NCBI GenBank assembly: GCA_035581425.1
Contig: DATJVP010000068.1
Coordinates: 1-49,670, forward strand
DNA: 49,670 nt
Direction: 5' to 3'
From: DASZHJ01 sp035581425
GTDB lineage: Bacteria; Pseudomonadota; Alphaproteobacteria; ATCC43930; CGMCC-115725
Below are positions 8,897-16,386 of this stretch, piece after piece. The translations under genes were made by a program, and so were the position numbers. Numbering within the stretch: the first letter of the stretch is position 1; the number at the start of each line of letters is the position of its first letter. A model generated the notes under the pieces. That model did not search any database. It saw only the letters and a program-made list of their open reading frames with translations, and was not told the origin of the DNA.

Positions 8897-9706
8897 ATGC
8901 AGCTCTGGGCGATCAGCGATCTTCATCTGGGCAGCGACGTCAACCGCCGCGCGGTCGAGGCGATCGCGCCCAAGCCCGAGGATTGGCTCATCCTCGCGGG
9001 CGATCTCGGCGACAGCCTCGCGCAGATCGAGCTTGCCTTCTCGGTCCTGGGCCCGCGCTTTGCGCAGCTCATCTGGGTTCCCGGCAATCACGAGCTCTGG
9101 ACCGAGCGGAGCCCGGAGCATGCCGAGCGTGGCATCGAGCGCTATGGGGCGCTGGTTCGGCTCGCGCGCGCCCATGGCGTGCTCACGCCCGAAGATCCTT
9201 ATCCGCTCTGGCCTGGGCCGGGGCCCAAGACCGTGATCGCGCCACTGATGCTGCTCTACGACTATAGCTTCCGGCCCGCAGAGGTGCCGCGCGAGCGGGT
9301 GCTCGCCTGGGCGGCCGAGGCCGGCATCTTCGCCAGCGACGAGCGCCGCCTCCACACGGATCCCTATGGCGGGATCGAGAATTGGTGCGCTGCGCGCGTG
9401 GGCTCGACGGAGCAGCGGCTAGGGGAGCTTCCCGAGGACACCGCGACGGTCCTCGTCAATCATTATCCGCTCCGCGCCGAGGACGTGATCCTCCCGAGGA
9501 AGCCGCGCTACGCGCCCTGGTGCGGGACGCGGGCAACGCAGCTTTGGCACAGCCGCTTCCGTGCGCGGGCGGTGGTCTACGGGCACCTGCACGTCCGCGC
9601 GAGCCGCTTTGCCGAGGGCGTCCATTTCCAGGAGGTCTCGCTCGGATACCCGCGGCAATGGGACCCGAGCCGCCCCGCCGACGCCTATCTGCGCCGGATA
9701 CTCTAA
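8897..9706 (+). CDS. Calcineurin-like metallophosphoesterase
   Basis: A 269-residue cytosolic phosphoesterase. All five metallophosphoesterase motifs are present in order: SDLHLG (D8, H10), AGDLGD, PGNHELW, VNHYPLR and YGHLHVR. These bind two metal ions and activate water for phosphoester hydrolysis; the substrate is unknown. The start at 8897 follows AGCGAGGAG at good spacing and is preferred over an in-frame GTG 18 bp upstream. It diverges from hcp with about 180 bp between start codons. Confidence 0.88.
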   Translation: MQLWAISDLHLGSDVNRRAVEAIAPKPEDWLILAGDLGDSLAQIELAFSVLGPRFAQLIWVPGNHELWTERSPEHAERGIERYGALVRLARAHGVLTPEDPYPLWPGPGPKTVIAPLMLLYDYSFRPAEVPRERVLAWAAEAGIFASDERRLHTDPYGGIENWCAARVGSTEQRLGELPEDTATVLVNHYPLRAEDVILPRKPRYAPWCGTRATQLWHSRFRARAVVYGHLHVRASRFAEGVHFQEVSLGYPRQWDPSRPADAYLRRIL

Positions 9707-9905
9707 AGAGCGAAGCCGCCCTGTTGCAGCGCGCAACGCGCTCGCGCGCGGAAACGGCGGTAAGCGCGTGCGCCGCACAAGCGGGGCTCTCGACAATTTA
9801 TTGTCACGCCCTTTCGAAGCCGCTCCCGGCACTCTAAGTAAAGTCAAAGGGAGCCGTGCCTTCGCCCAATGGCGAAGCCGTGGAGGAGCTCCCGGGAGGT
9901 GCGGC

Positions 9906-10073
9906 ATGGCCCCGCGAGTGAAGGCCGTTCGAGAGCCGGTCGTGACCGAGCTGCTCGCCGAGGAGATCGCTCACCTGCTGATGCGCGCGGATCGGGTCGA
10001 GCCCGACGTGGTGCAGGCGCTGGTGGACCGTCTCCGCAGCGAGCGCGATCGTTCCGAGGAGAAACAGGCATGA
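9906..10073 (+). CDS. Small 55-residue protein, translationally coupled to CBS protein
   Basis: Too short for standard ORF cut-offs but well supported: GGGAGGT lies 5 bp before the ATG at 9906, and the stop overlaps the next start as ATGA at 10070-10073. The product is highly charged and helical (for example VTELLAEEIAHLLMRADRVE), with no membrane segment or cysteine. No function is recognised. The coupling implies roughly equal production with the CBS-domain protein and possible binding to it. Confidence 0.7.
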   Translation: MAPRVKAVREPVVTELLAEEIAHLLMRADRVEPDVVQALVDRLRSERDRSEEKQA

Positions 10074-10504
10074 ATGTCGAGACGATCCTGAAGACAAAGG
10101 GGGCCGCGGTAGTGACCATCGCGCCCTCCGCCACCATCGCCGAGGCCGTGGCGCTGTTGACGCGCAAGCGCATCGGCGCGCTCGTCGTGAGCACGGACGG
10201 GCGTGAGCCCTTGGGCATACTTTCCGAGCGCGACATCGTCCATGGGCTCGGTCAGCGCGGAGCGATCCTGCTCGATGCAAAGGTCGACGAGCTCATGACG
10301 CGCTCGGTCATCACCTGCGCGCCGCAGGATCGGCTCGCCGATCTCATGGCGCTGATGACGGAGCGCCGCATCCGTCACCTGCCCGTGCTCGACGACGGGC
10401 GGCTCGCGGGCTTGGTCAGCATCGGCGATGTCGTGAAGAACCGGCTCGACGAGATGGAGTGGGAGTCGAGCTCACTCAAGACCTACATCGCGGGCGCGGC
10501 CTAA
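10070..10504 (+). CDS. Two-CBS-domain protein
   Basis: A 144-residue stand-alone CBS pair (about residues 8-62 and 75-130). Each repeat ends in the usual pattern: GILSERDIVHGL in the first and GLVSIGDVVKNRL in the second, and the first has the RIGALVV strand. Such pairs bind adenine nucleotides such as AMP, ATP or NAD and act as energy sensors or regulators of partners. The start overlaps the stop of the upstream 55-residue gene. The MarR/response-regulator pair is convergent 8 bp away. Confidence 0.88.
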   Translation: MNVETILKTKGAAVVTIAPSATIAEAVALLTRKRIGALVVSTDGREPLGILSERDIVHGLGQRGAILLDAKVDELMTRSVITCAPQDRLADLMALMTERRIRHLPVLDDGRLAGLVSIGDVVKNRLDEMEWESSSLKTYIAGAA

Positions 10505-10511
10505 GGCCGGC

Positions 10512-11033
10512 TCAACGCGCGAGCGCGGGGGTCCTGGGGAGCGAGACGCCCGCAACCGCGCCCGCAAGGCGCGCGAGCGGCGCGGGGCGCCGGCGGCGGT
10601 GCAGCAGCATCTCGACGGTCGTCTCGAGGGTCTCGGCGTCGAAGGGCTTTTGCAAGCCGAGATCGGCGCCGAAGCGGATCGCGGCGGCGATGCAGTCCGC
10701 CTTGCCGATCTCCCCGCCGCCGGACATCGCGACGATCTTCGCGCCCGGTGCGCCCTGGCGTATCTGCACGATGGTCTCGATGCCGTCGATGCCCGGCATC
10801 AGAATGTCCACGAGGACGAGGTCGGGCCGATGCTCTCGAAAAAGGGCAACGCCCGTGATCCCGTCCTCCGCTTCGATGGTCCGCCAGCCCAGGGAGCGGA
10901 CGAGCCGCGCTAGCGAAGCGAGAAACGGCTCGTCGTCGTCTATCAGGAGCACAGTGGCGCGAATGCGCCGCGCCGCGATCTCGGGGCGAGTTGCCTCCTC
11001 GCCCTGCAGGAATCGACCGGGTGCTCGCGGCAT
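10512..11033 (-). CDS. Receiver-only response regulator
   Basis: A 173-residue protein with a single receiver domain (residues ~26-150). Visible receiver features are the acidic pair in LLIDDDEP (D32-D34), the phospho-acceptor D76 in LVLVDILMPG, the switch Ser in AMSGGGE and the Lys of LQKPF. There is a short basic N-terminal extension and a basic tail, but no DNA-binding or enzymatic output domain. No histidine kinase is next to it. It begins 17 bp after the stop of the MarR gene, with a GAGG site near it, so both are probably one transcript. Confidence 0.85.
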   Translation of the reverse strand: MPRAPGRFLQGEEATRPEIAARRIRATVLLIDDDEPFLASLARLVRSLGWRTIEAEDGITGVALFREHRPDLVLVDILMPGIDGIETIVQIRQGAPGAKIVAMSGGGEIGKADCIAAAIRFGADLGLQKPFDAETLETTVEMLLHRRRRPAPLARLAGAVAGVSLPRTPALAR

Positions 11034-11049
11034 GACCCGGCGCCTCGCC

Positions 11050-11520
11050 TCAGGCGGCGGTGAGGAGCCGTGCGTCCGCCTCTGCGGCGCGCTCGGCGGC
11101 TCCATCCATGATGCGCAGAACCGCGACCGCCATCGCAAGCTCGCCTTCGCTTTGCATGCGGCGCGCGAAGGCTACGGTGTGGCGCTCGTAGATCGCGGCG
11201 ATGCGCTGGCGCAGCTCCCGGCCCTTCGGCGTCAGGCGCACCAGCATTTGGCGCCCGTCATAGGGCGAGGGCTCGTGCGAGAGATAGCCCGCCTCGACCA
11301 GCTTCTTCACGCCATAGCAGACGTTCGACCCGAGGTAGCAGCCGCGCTGCAGCAGATCTCCGACGGTCATCTCGTGTTCACCGAGATTGAACACGATGAG
11401 CGCATGCGAGCTCTGCATCCGCCCAATGCCCGCGCGCTCGAGCTCGGCTTTGACGACCTGCATGAATAGATGGTGCAGGCGTTCGATCGCGGCCATCACC
11501 GCAATGTAGGTGCCTTCCAT
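11050..11520 (-). CDS. MarR-family winged-helix regulator, LdtR-like
   Basis: A 156-residue regulator with a MarR winged helix. The recognition region MTVGDLLQRGCYLGSNVCYG followed by VKKLVEAGYLSHEPSPYDGR closely follows the alphaproteobacterial LdtR-like group (typically TAGELRTRGYYLGSNVSYNLKKL). LdtR in Liberibacter controls an L,D-transpeptidase and stress genes; that target is not seen here. The ATG at 11520 with GAGGG before it is preferred; an in-frame GTG at 11556 would add 12 residues but has a weaker site. Inverted repeats lie 75-100 bp upstream. The receiver gene follows at once, so the MarR protein probably regulates both. Confidence 0.83.
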   Translation of the reverse strand: MEGTYIAVMAAIERLHHLFMQVVKAELERAGIGRMQSSHALIVFNLGEHEMTVGDLLQRGCYLGSNVCYGVKKLVEAGYLSHEPSPYDGRQMLVRLTPKGRELRQRIAAIYERHTVAFARRMQSEGELAMAVAVLRIMDGAAERAAEADARLLTAA

Positions 11521-11594
11521 GACGCCCTCGAAAGTTGCGACACTTCCATACTCCACGCCTGAAAGGTTGGGCCCAGTTGCTTAACATTTCATGG

Positions 11595-11621
11595 AACCTT
11601 GATAAAGGTTTAAGCGTTAAA
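11595..11621. promoter_or_regulatory. Candidate MarR operator: two adjacent inverted repeats
   Basis: AACCTT-GATA-AAGGTT (11595-11610) is a perfect inverted repeat with 6-bp arms. It is immediately followed by TTTAA-GCG-TTAAA (11609-11621), another perfect one. Both are in an AT-rich pocket upstream of the marR start and no other gene starts nearby. Their size fits a MarR dimer site; binding is inferred. Confidence 0.4.
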
Positions 11622-11799
11622 TCGGGCTTCACCATCCCCGGCGAAGTCGTTGCGCTGCCGATGGCTTTTCGGATCGCGCAGATTCTATGCTCTCACTGTT
11701 TGAAATTTCATTAGTTCCGAAGGGTAACTACATCGTGCGGGCGTGTGGCCTCATGCGGCTCTGTTACAGCCGCCGGGCCGCCGAGGGTATTTGCAATCC

Positions 11800-12369
11800 T
11801 CAGGAGTGGCGCGGCGCTGGCGAGATCACGATCTCGACGCGGCGGTTCTGCGGCTCGCGCACGCCGTCGGGCGTGGGTACCCGCGGGTTCGCCTCGCCGC
11901 GCCAGCTCACGCCGACGGAAGACGCCGGTACCCCCGCCGCGATGAGCGCGGCCTTCACTGCCTCTGCGCGCCGCTTGGAAAGAGCGAGATTGTATTGGCT
12001 CGATCCCGCGGTGTCGGTGTAGCCCGTCACGTCGATCCGCGCGGAGCCGGTTTGCCGGAAAGTCACCGCCGCCTCATGCACGACCCGCAACGCCTCCGGC
12101 GAGAGGCTTGCGCGATTGAATTCGAAGAGGACCCGGAAGCTCCGCGCGGGTCCCGCCGGCGCCACCGCCGGGCGGTAGGGGTAATACGGCATGGGCGGCG
12201 GGTAGTAGACCGGCGGCGGGTAGAAGAACGGGAAGAAGGGAATGCCGACGAAGACGCCAACCCTCGGCCCATACCAGCCGGGCCCATACCAATAGGCCTT
12301 CGCCGCGCTCGGCATCAGGAAAATGGCGAGAGTTGCGCCCACGAGTGCGGCCTTGATGAGAGCTTTCAT
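11800..12369 (-). CDS. Exported OmpA-domain protein with Tyr/Pro-rich linker
   Basis: A 189-residue envelope protein. A Sec signal peptide ends near AAKAYW (residue ~25). Residues ~25-70 are a linker made almost only of Tyr, Pro, Phe, Gly and Trp. From ~80 on comes an OmpA-like peptidoglycan-binding domain: LFEFNRASLSPEA, then VTGYTDTAGS with the peptidoglycan-contacting Asp, then REPQNRRVEI with the Arg. It probably attaches to the cell wall in the periplasm. There is no lipobox Cys. It is followed upstream on the same strand by another small secreted protein (12480-12833). Confidence 0.85.
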   Translation of the reverse strand: MKALIKAALVGATLAIFLMPSAAKAYWYGPGWYGPRVGVFVGIPFFPFFYPPPVYYPPPMPYYPYRPAVAPAGPARSFRVLFEFNRASLSPEALRVVHEAAVTFRQTGSARIDVTGYTDTAGSSQYNLALSKRRAEAVKAALIAAGVPASSVGVSWRGEANPRVPTPDGVREPQNRRVEIVISPAPRHS

Positions 12370-12479
12370 GCATCGTCTCCTCTCGCCCGGCCGCCGTATC
12401 CGGGAGCGCGCGAGGCGCCGAGCGCTCTCAACTCTGAGCCTCGGGCCTCGGTGCCGTCAATCCTCGCTCCGCGCGGTGC

Positions 12480-12833
12480 TCAGCGGGGATAGCGGAGTTT
12501 CAGAATCGAATATTGCTCGCGCCGCATCTGATCGATGAGGTCGCTCATCAGGCGGTATTGCGTGGGGCTACGGCGCTTCAGATCGCCGCCGCGCCAGCTG
12601 TCGAGAAGCCCGATCCGGTATTCGAGTGTGTTGTAGTAGTCGCGGAGGTAGGGCGGCAGGCGATCATAGCGCTGGCGCGGCTCGTTCGGTTGCGGCTGCT
12701 GCTCCCACCAGCCCACGGGCTGCGCGAGCCCCGCGGCGGAGGCGACAGGATGCGGCGCAGACGCCGCCATACCGACGACTGGCGCCAACAAAAGTGCTGT
12801 TCCCATCAAGGATGCCAAAAAAAAGAGACGCAT
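12480..12833 (-). CDS. Small secreted protein, unknown function
   Basis: A 117-residue protein with a clear Sec signal (MRLFFLASLMGTALLLAPVV, cleavage near AASA). The mature part is polar and rich in Arg, Tyr and Gln, with LPPYLRDYYNTLEYRIGLLD as the most distinctive stretch. No family recognised. It shares orientation with the OmpA-domain gene 110 bp downstream and diverges from the TonB/TolA-like gene. Confidence 0.6.
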   Translation of the reverse strand: MRLFFLASLMGTALLLAPVVGMAASAPHPVASAAGLAQPVGWWEQQPQPNEPRQRYDRLPPYLRDYYNTLEYRIGLLDSWRGGDLKRRSPTQYRLMSDLIDQMRREQYSILKLRYPR

Positions 12834-12992
12834 GCGCTTCTCCTGCGAGGTTTCAAGTCAAGAACGGCGGAGCCGATCCAGTATTCCCGATCCGCTGTTA
12901 CGAGCGTAAGGCGCGGCCTCGCCCTCGATTTGCCCAGCGGCTGCCGGTAGCGCAAGATGGAGCAAGTGGCGGTTGGTATCTAGTCGAAGGCG

Positions 12993-13853
12993 ATGGCCAT
13001 GCTCTCGAGCGTTGCCGACGGCGCAATGGCGGATAGTGCAATGCGCACGCCGCGGCCGAGCCGTATGGGGCTCGGGGCGCTGTGCTCTCTTGCGCTCCAC
13101 GTGGCTGCGGCGGCGCTGGTGATTTTCGGCTTGCCGAGCTTGCTGCGGACGCCTGCGGAGATCGAGGAGGTGGTACCGGTCAATCTCGTGGAATTCGCGG
13201 GTGAGACCGCGGCGCCGCCGGAGGAAGAGAAGGCGCCGCTGCCGCAGGCAAAAGCTGCGGAGAATGCGACGGAGACGCCGCCGCAGCCGGTGCCGGAAGC
13301 CGCGACGCCTCCGCCCGCGCCGGCGGAGGCATCGACGCCTAAGCCCGCGCCGAAGCCGGCGCCACAGGCGGCCGCACGCACGCAGAAGGCGCAGCCCGCG
13401 CCGCAGAGCACGCTCGAGGCCCAGCTCCACGCGCTTGCGCGGCTCCATCAGCCGCCGCCGAAGGCGCCCCCCAATCCCGGGCAGCAGGTCGGCACCGGCA
13501 CGTCCAATGTCGCGGCAAGCAGCGACACCGCTGCTCCGTCCAATCGGGCGAGCTATTCGGTCAAGGATTTCATCCGCGCGCAGATCGAGCGTCGTTGGAA
13601 CTTCGATCTCGAGAGTCTCGGGAGCGGCGATGCCACGGTGACGCTCCATCTCGTCATCGATCGCGGAGGCGGGGTTACCAAGGCCGAGATCGTGTGGGAT
13701 CGAGGGCGCGCTGCCGATGCCGCCTATGCGGAGCTTGCGCGGAGCGCGCGCAATGCCGCCTTGCTCTCCTCGCCGCTGAAGCTTCCGGAGGGAAGCGAGG
13801 AGGCCGTCGGCGATCTCACCCTCACGATGGACGCACGCGAGGTGCGGCGCTAG
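12993..13853 (+). CDS. TonB/TolA-like energy-transducing envelope protein
   Basis: A 286-residue protein built like TonB or TolA. Residues ~28-50 are one N-terminal membrane helix (CSLALHVAAAALVIFGLPSL, with the Ser/His typical of TonB anchors). Residues ~65-150 are a Pro/Ala/Glu/Lys-rich periplasm-spanning spacer. The C-terminal domain (~185-286) has YSVKDFIRAQIERRWNFDL and then SPLKLPEGSEE, resembling the TolA/TonB C-terminal fold. It would pass proton-motive energy to the outer membrane or to Tol complexes. No exbB, exbD, tolQ or tolR is adjacent. Several in-frame ATG codons precede the helix (12993, 13002, 13026, 13041), so the exact start is uncertain. Confidence 0.75.
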   Translation: MAMLSSVADGAMADSAMRTPRPSRMGLGALCSLALHVAAAALVIFGLPSLLRTPAEIEEVVPVNLVEFAGETAAPPEEEKAPLPQAKAAENATETPPQPVPEAATPPPAPAEASTPKPAPKPAPQAAARTQKAQPAPQSTLEAQLHALARLHQPPPKAPPNPGQQVGTGTSNVAASSDTAAPSNRASYSVKDFIRAQIERRWNFDLESLGSGDATVTLHLVIDRGGGVTKAEIVWDRGRAADAAYAELARSARNAALLSSPLKLPEGSEEAVGDLTLTMDAREVRR

Positions 13854-13854
13854 G

Positions 13855-14757
13855 TCAGGGCAGGTTCCGCGCGAGGCGGAAGCCTGCATAGGCGGAGTAG
13901 TCGAAATCGCTGCCGCCGGCATCGGCGCCGATCCGCGCGGCCGAGCGGACGAAGCTCGGGAGGTTGCTCCAGGAGCCGCCGCGGAGCACGCGCTTGCGGC
14001 AATCCCCGCGCAGGACAGCGCTGCCGTCGCCGGGCGCGCCCACAAAGCTGTCGTTCCAGCAATCGGCGGTCCATTGCCAGACATTGCCGAGCGCGTCGTA
14101 GATGCCGAAGGGATTGGCGCCGAAGCTGCCGACGGGGGCGATGCTCTTGTTGTCCCAGCGGCTGCCGCAGCCGTTGCAATTGGCCTTGTCCACGCCGATT
14201 GCCTCACCCCACCAGCGCGCAGTCGTCGTGCCCGCGCGCGCCGCGAATTCCCATTCGGCCTCGCTCGGAAGACGATAGGGGCCGGGGCTGGCGCGCGCCT
14301 GGGGATCGCTCGCTCGGACTTTCGCGTTGAGCCAGGCGATGTAGGCCTCGGCGTCGCGTGCGTTGAGGCAGACCGCGGGGAGGTTAGGCGGCTCGACCGT
14401 GCCCGGAGGATAGGCGAGGCCGCGCCCCGGCGATTGCCAGGTGAGGCCGAGGATGGGATTGCAGGGCTTGGGCTGGTAGCCGGTCGCGCGCAGGAAGACG
14501 AGGAACTCGTCGTTCGTCACCTCGTATTTGCCGAGCGCGAAGGCGCGGAGTGTCACCCAATGCTGCGGCCCCTCGGTGTCGAAGCGGCCGGGCTCCTGGA
14601 CAGGACTGCCCATGAGGAACTTGCCCGATGGAATTCCCACCATTTCCGGGCATTCCGGACATTCCTTGAAGTCGCGCGGGACTTTCTCCTCGGCGCTGGC
14701 CGCCGTGGAGGCCAGCACCAGGAGCGCCGCAATGATCGCGCTGAGCAGGGACCGCAT
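13855..14757 (-). CDS. Secreted SUMF1/formylglycine-generating-enzyme-fold protein
   Basis: A 300-residue protein with a signal peptide (cleavage near ASAEEK) and a full FGE-sulfatase/SUMF1 fold. Typical segments are FLMGSPVQEPG, KYEVTNDEFLVFL, YRLPSEAEWEFAARAG, IYDALGNVWQWTADCW, RVLRGGSWSNL and the terminal YAGFRLAR. In true formylglycine-generating enzymes two catalytic Cys lie just after the RGGSW motif; here the stretch SWSNLPSFVRSAAR has none. So sulfatase activation is unlikely, and a different role or pure binding is likelier. No sulfatase is nearby. Its stop is 1 bp from the convergent TonB/TolA-like stop. Confidence 0.87.
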   Translation of the reverse strand: MRSLLSAIIAALLVLASTAASAEEKVPRDFKECPECPEMVGIPSGKFLMGSPVQEPGRFDTEGPQHWVTLRAFALGKYEVTNDEFLVFLRATGYQPKPCNPILGLTWQSPGRGLAYPPGTVEPPNLPAVCLNARDAEAYIAWLNAKVRASDPQARASPGPYRLPSEAEWEFAARAGTTTARWWGEAIGVDKANCNGCGSRWDNKSIAPVGSFGANPFGIYDALGNVWQWTADCWNDSFVGAPGDGSAVLRGDCRKRVLRGGSWSNLPSFVRSAARIGADAGGSDFDYSAYAGFRLARNLP

Positions 14758-14820
14758 GCGGGCCTCGCGGATTTCGGGGCCCGAAGCTCAGCCGGATTCG
14801 CCCGGGCTGGCAAGCGCTCC

Positions 14821-16386
14821 TCAGTGCGAGCCCGCGCCGCCGCCCGCCGAGGCCGGTTTCCGCATCACGAGGGCGAAGCCCGCGAGCACGACGTAGATCG
14901 CCGTCAGCAGCAGGAAAATGTCCGCGAAGGACATCACCACCGCCTGGCGATGTGCCATCAGCGCCATCTGCTTCATCGCCATGGCCGCGGCGTCGCCGCT
15001 GCCGAGGAAATGCCGCTGGAGCGCCTCAAAGGTCTCGACCGCGGGAAGGCGCGACCAGGTGACGGCCTCGTGGAGACGCGCGATGTGGAGGTCGGTGCGG
15101 TCGTTGAGGAAGGTGTTGATGGCGGCGAGCCCAACCGCGCCTCCGAGATTGCGCATGAGATTGAAGAGGCCGGAGGCATTCTTGACCCGCGCCGGCGGGA
15201 GCGTGCCGAGCGCCATGTTGTTGATGGGGATCATCGCGCTCATGAGCCCGATGCCGCGGCAAATCTGCGGCCAGAGCAGCTCCTGGAAATCCCAATCGGC
15301 GGTGACGCCGGTCATCTGCCAGGTCCCGAGCGCGAAGATGAGGAACCCCGCGACCAGGATAAAGCGCGGATCGATCTTCGTGACGAGCCGCCCCACGATG
15401 GGCGCGGTCGCGAACATCGCCAGGCCCGAGACGAAGACGGTCTCGCCGATCATCAGCGCGTCATAGCCGCGCACCTGCGCGAGATAGAGCGGATAGACGA
15501 GGGTCATGCCGTAGAGACCGATCCCCAGCACGAAGGAAAGCGCCGAGCCCAGCGCGAAATTGCGGTTGCGGTAGGTGCGGAGATCGACGATCGGCGCCCG
15601 CGCGGTCAGCACGCGCGCGAAAAAGGCCGCGGCCGAAAGCGCGCAAACGACGGCGAGCAGCGTGATCGTATCGTCGTCGAACCAGTCGTTGCGGGGCCCT
15701 TCCTCCAGCACGTATTCGGCCGCCCCCAGGAATCCCGCCATGGCGAGGAGGCCCCACCAGTCGAAATCCTCGAGCAGCGTCCAATTCGGCTCATCGAAGT
15801 CGATGAGGAGGAGTGCCGCGAGCGTGACGCCGATCCCCGGCAGGACGTTTATGAAGAAGAGCCAGTGCCAGGAGAGCGCGTCGGTGAGGTAGCCGCCGAC
15901 CGTCGGCCCGATCGTGGGGGCGAGCGTCGCCACGAGGCCGATGATCGGGGAGATGATGTTTGCCTTCGAGCGCGGGAAGACGGTGTAGGCGGTCGCGAAG
16001 ACCGTCGGGATCATTCCGCCGCCGATGAAGCCTTGGATCGCGCGCCAGAGGATCATCTCCTCGATCGAGGAGGAGAAGCCGCAGAGGAGGCTCGCGATGG
16101 TGAAGCCTGCCGCCGAGGTCGCGAAGAGGATCCGGGTTCCGAAGGCCCGCGAGAGAAAGCCCGAAAGCGGGATCATCACGACTTCCGCGATGAGATAGGC
16201 GGTCTGCACCCAGGAGATCTCGTCGGCACTCGCCGCGAGGCCCGCCTGGATATCCGTGAGCGAGGCCGAGACGATCTGGATGTCCAGGATCGCCATGAAC
16301 ATCCCGAAGACCATCGCGAGGAAGGTGAGAAGCTTCCTCGGCTCTATGCGGTCGGAAGGAAGCGCAAGCGCCTCAGCGGACGACAT
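14821..16386 (-). CDS. emrB: DHA2-family multidrug efflux MFS transporter (EmrB-like)
   Basis: A 521-residue inner-membrane drug:H+ antiporter with about 14 helices. The antiporter region ALSWHWLFFINVLPGIG and the preceding PTIGPTVGGYL are hallmark DHA2/EmrB segments. Together with EmrA it makes an efflux route that reaches across the periplasm to a TolC-like channel not found here. The ATG at 16386 follows GGAGGGAG and lies 14 bp inside the end of emrA, so translation is coupled. Repression by the divergent TetR protein is expected. Confidence 0.92.
   Translation of the reverse strand: MSSAEALALPSDRIEPRKLLTFLAMVFGMFMAILDIQIVSASLTDIQAGLAASADEISWVQTAYLIAEVVMIPLSGFLSRAFGTRILFATSAAGFTIASLLCGFSSSIEEMILWRAIQGFIGGGMIPTVFATAYTVFPRSKANIISPIIGLVATLAPTIGPTVGGYLTDALSWHWLFFINVLPGIGVTLAALLLIDFDEPNWTLLEDFDWWGLLAMAGFLGAAEYVLEEGPRNDWFDDDTITLLAVVCALSAAAFFARVLTARAPIVDLRTYRNRNFALGSALSFVLGIGLYGMTLVYPLYLAQVRGYDALMIGETVFVSGLAMFATAPIVGRLVTKIDPRFILVAGFLIFALGTWQMTGVTADWDFQELLWPQICRGIGLMSAMIPINNMALGTLPPARVKNASGLFNLMRNLGGAVGLAAINTFLNDRTDLHIARLHEAVTWSRLPAVETFEALQRHFLGSGDAAAMAMKQMALMAHRQAVVMSFADIFLLLTAIYVVLAGFALVMRKPASAGGGAGSH

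Noticed and set aside
11521..11556. Longer marR start at a GTG
   Set aside because: Weaker ribosome site and the added residues do not match the LdtR-like group.
13200..13480. Pro/Ala/Lys-rich segment as a DNA repeat
   Set aside because: It is the low-complexity periplasmic spacer of the TonB/TolA-like protein; codons vary and there is no clean repeat unit.
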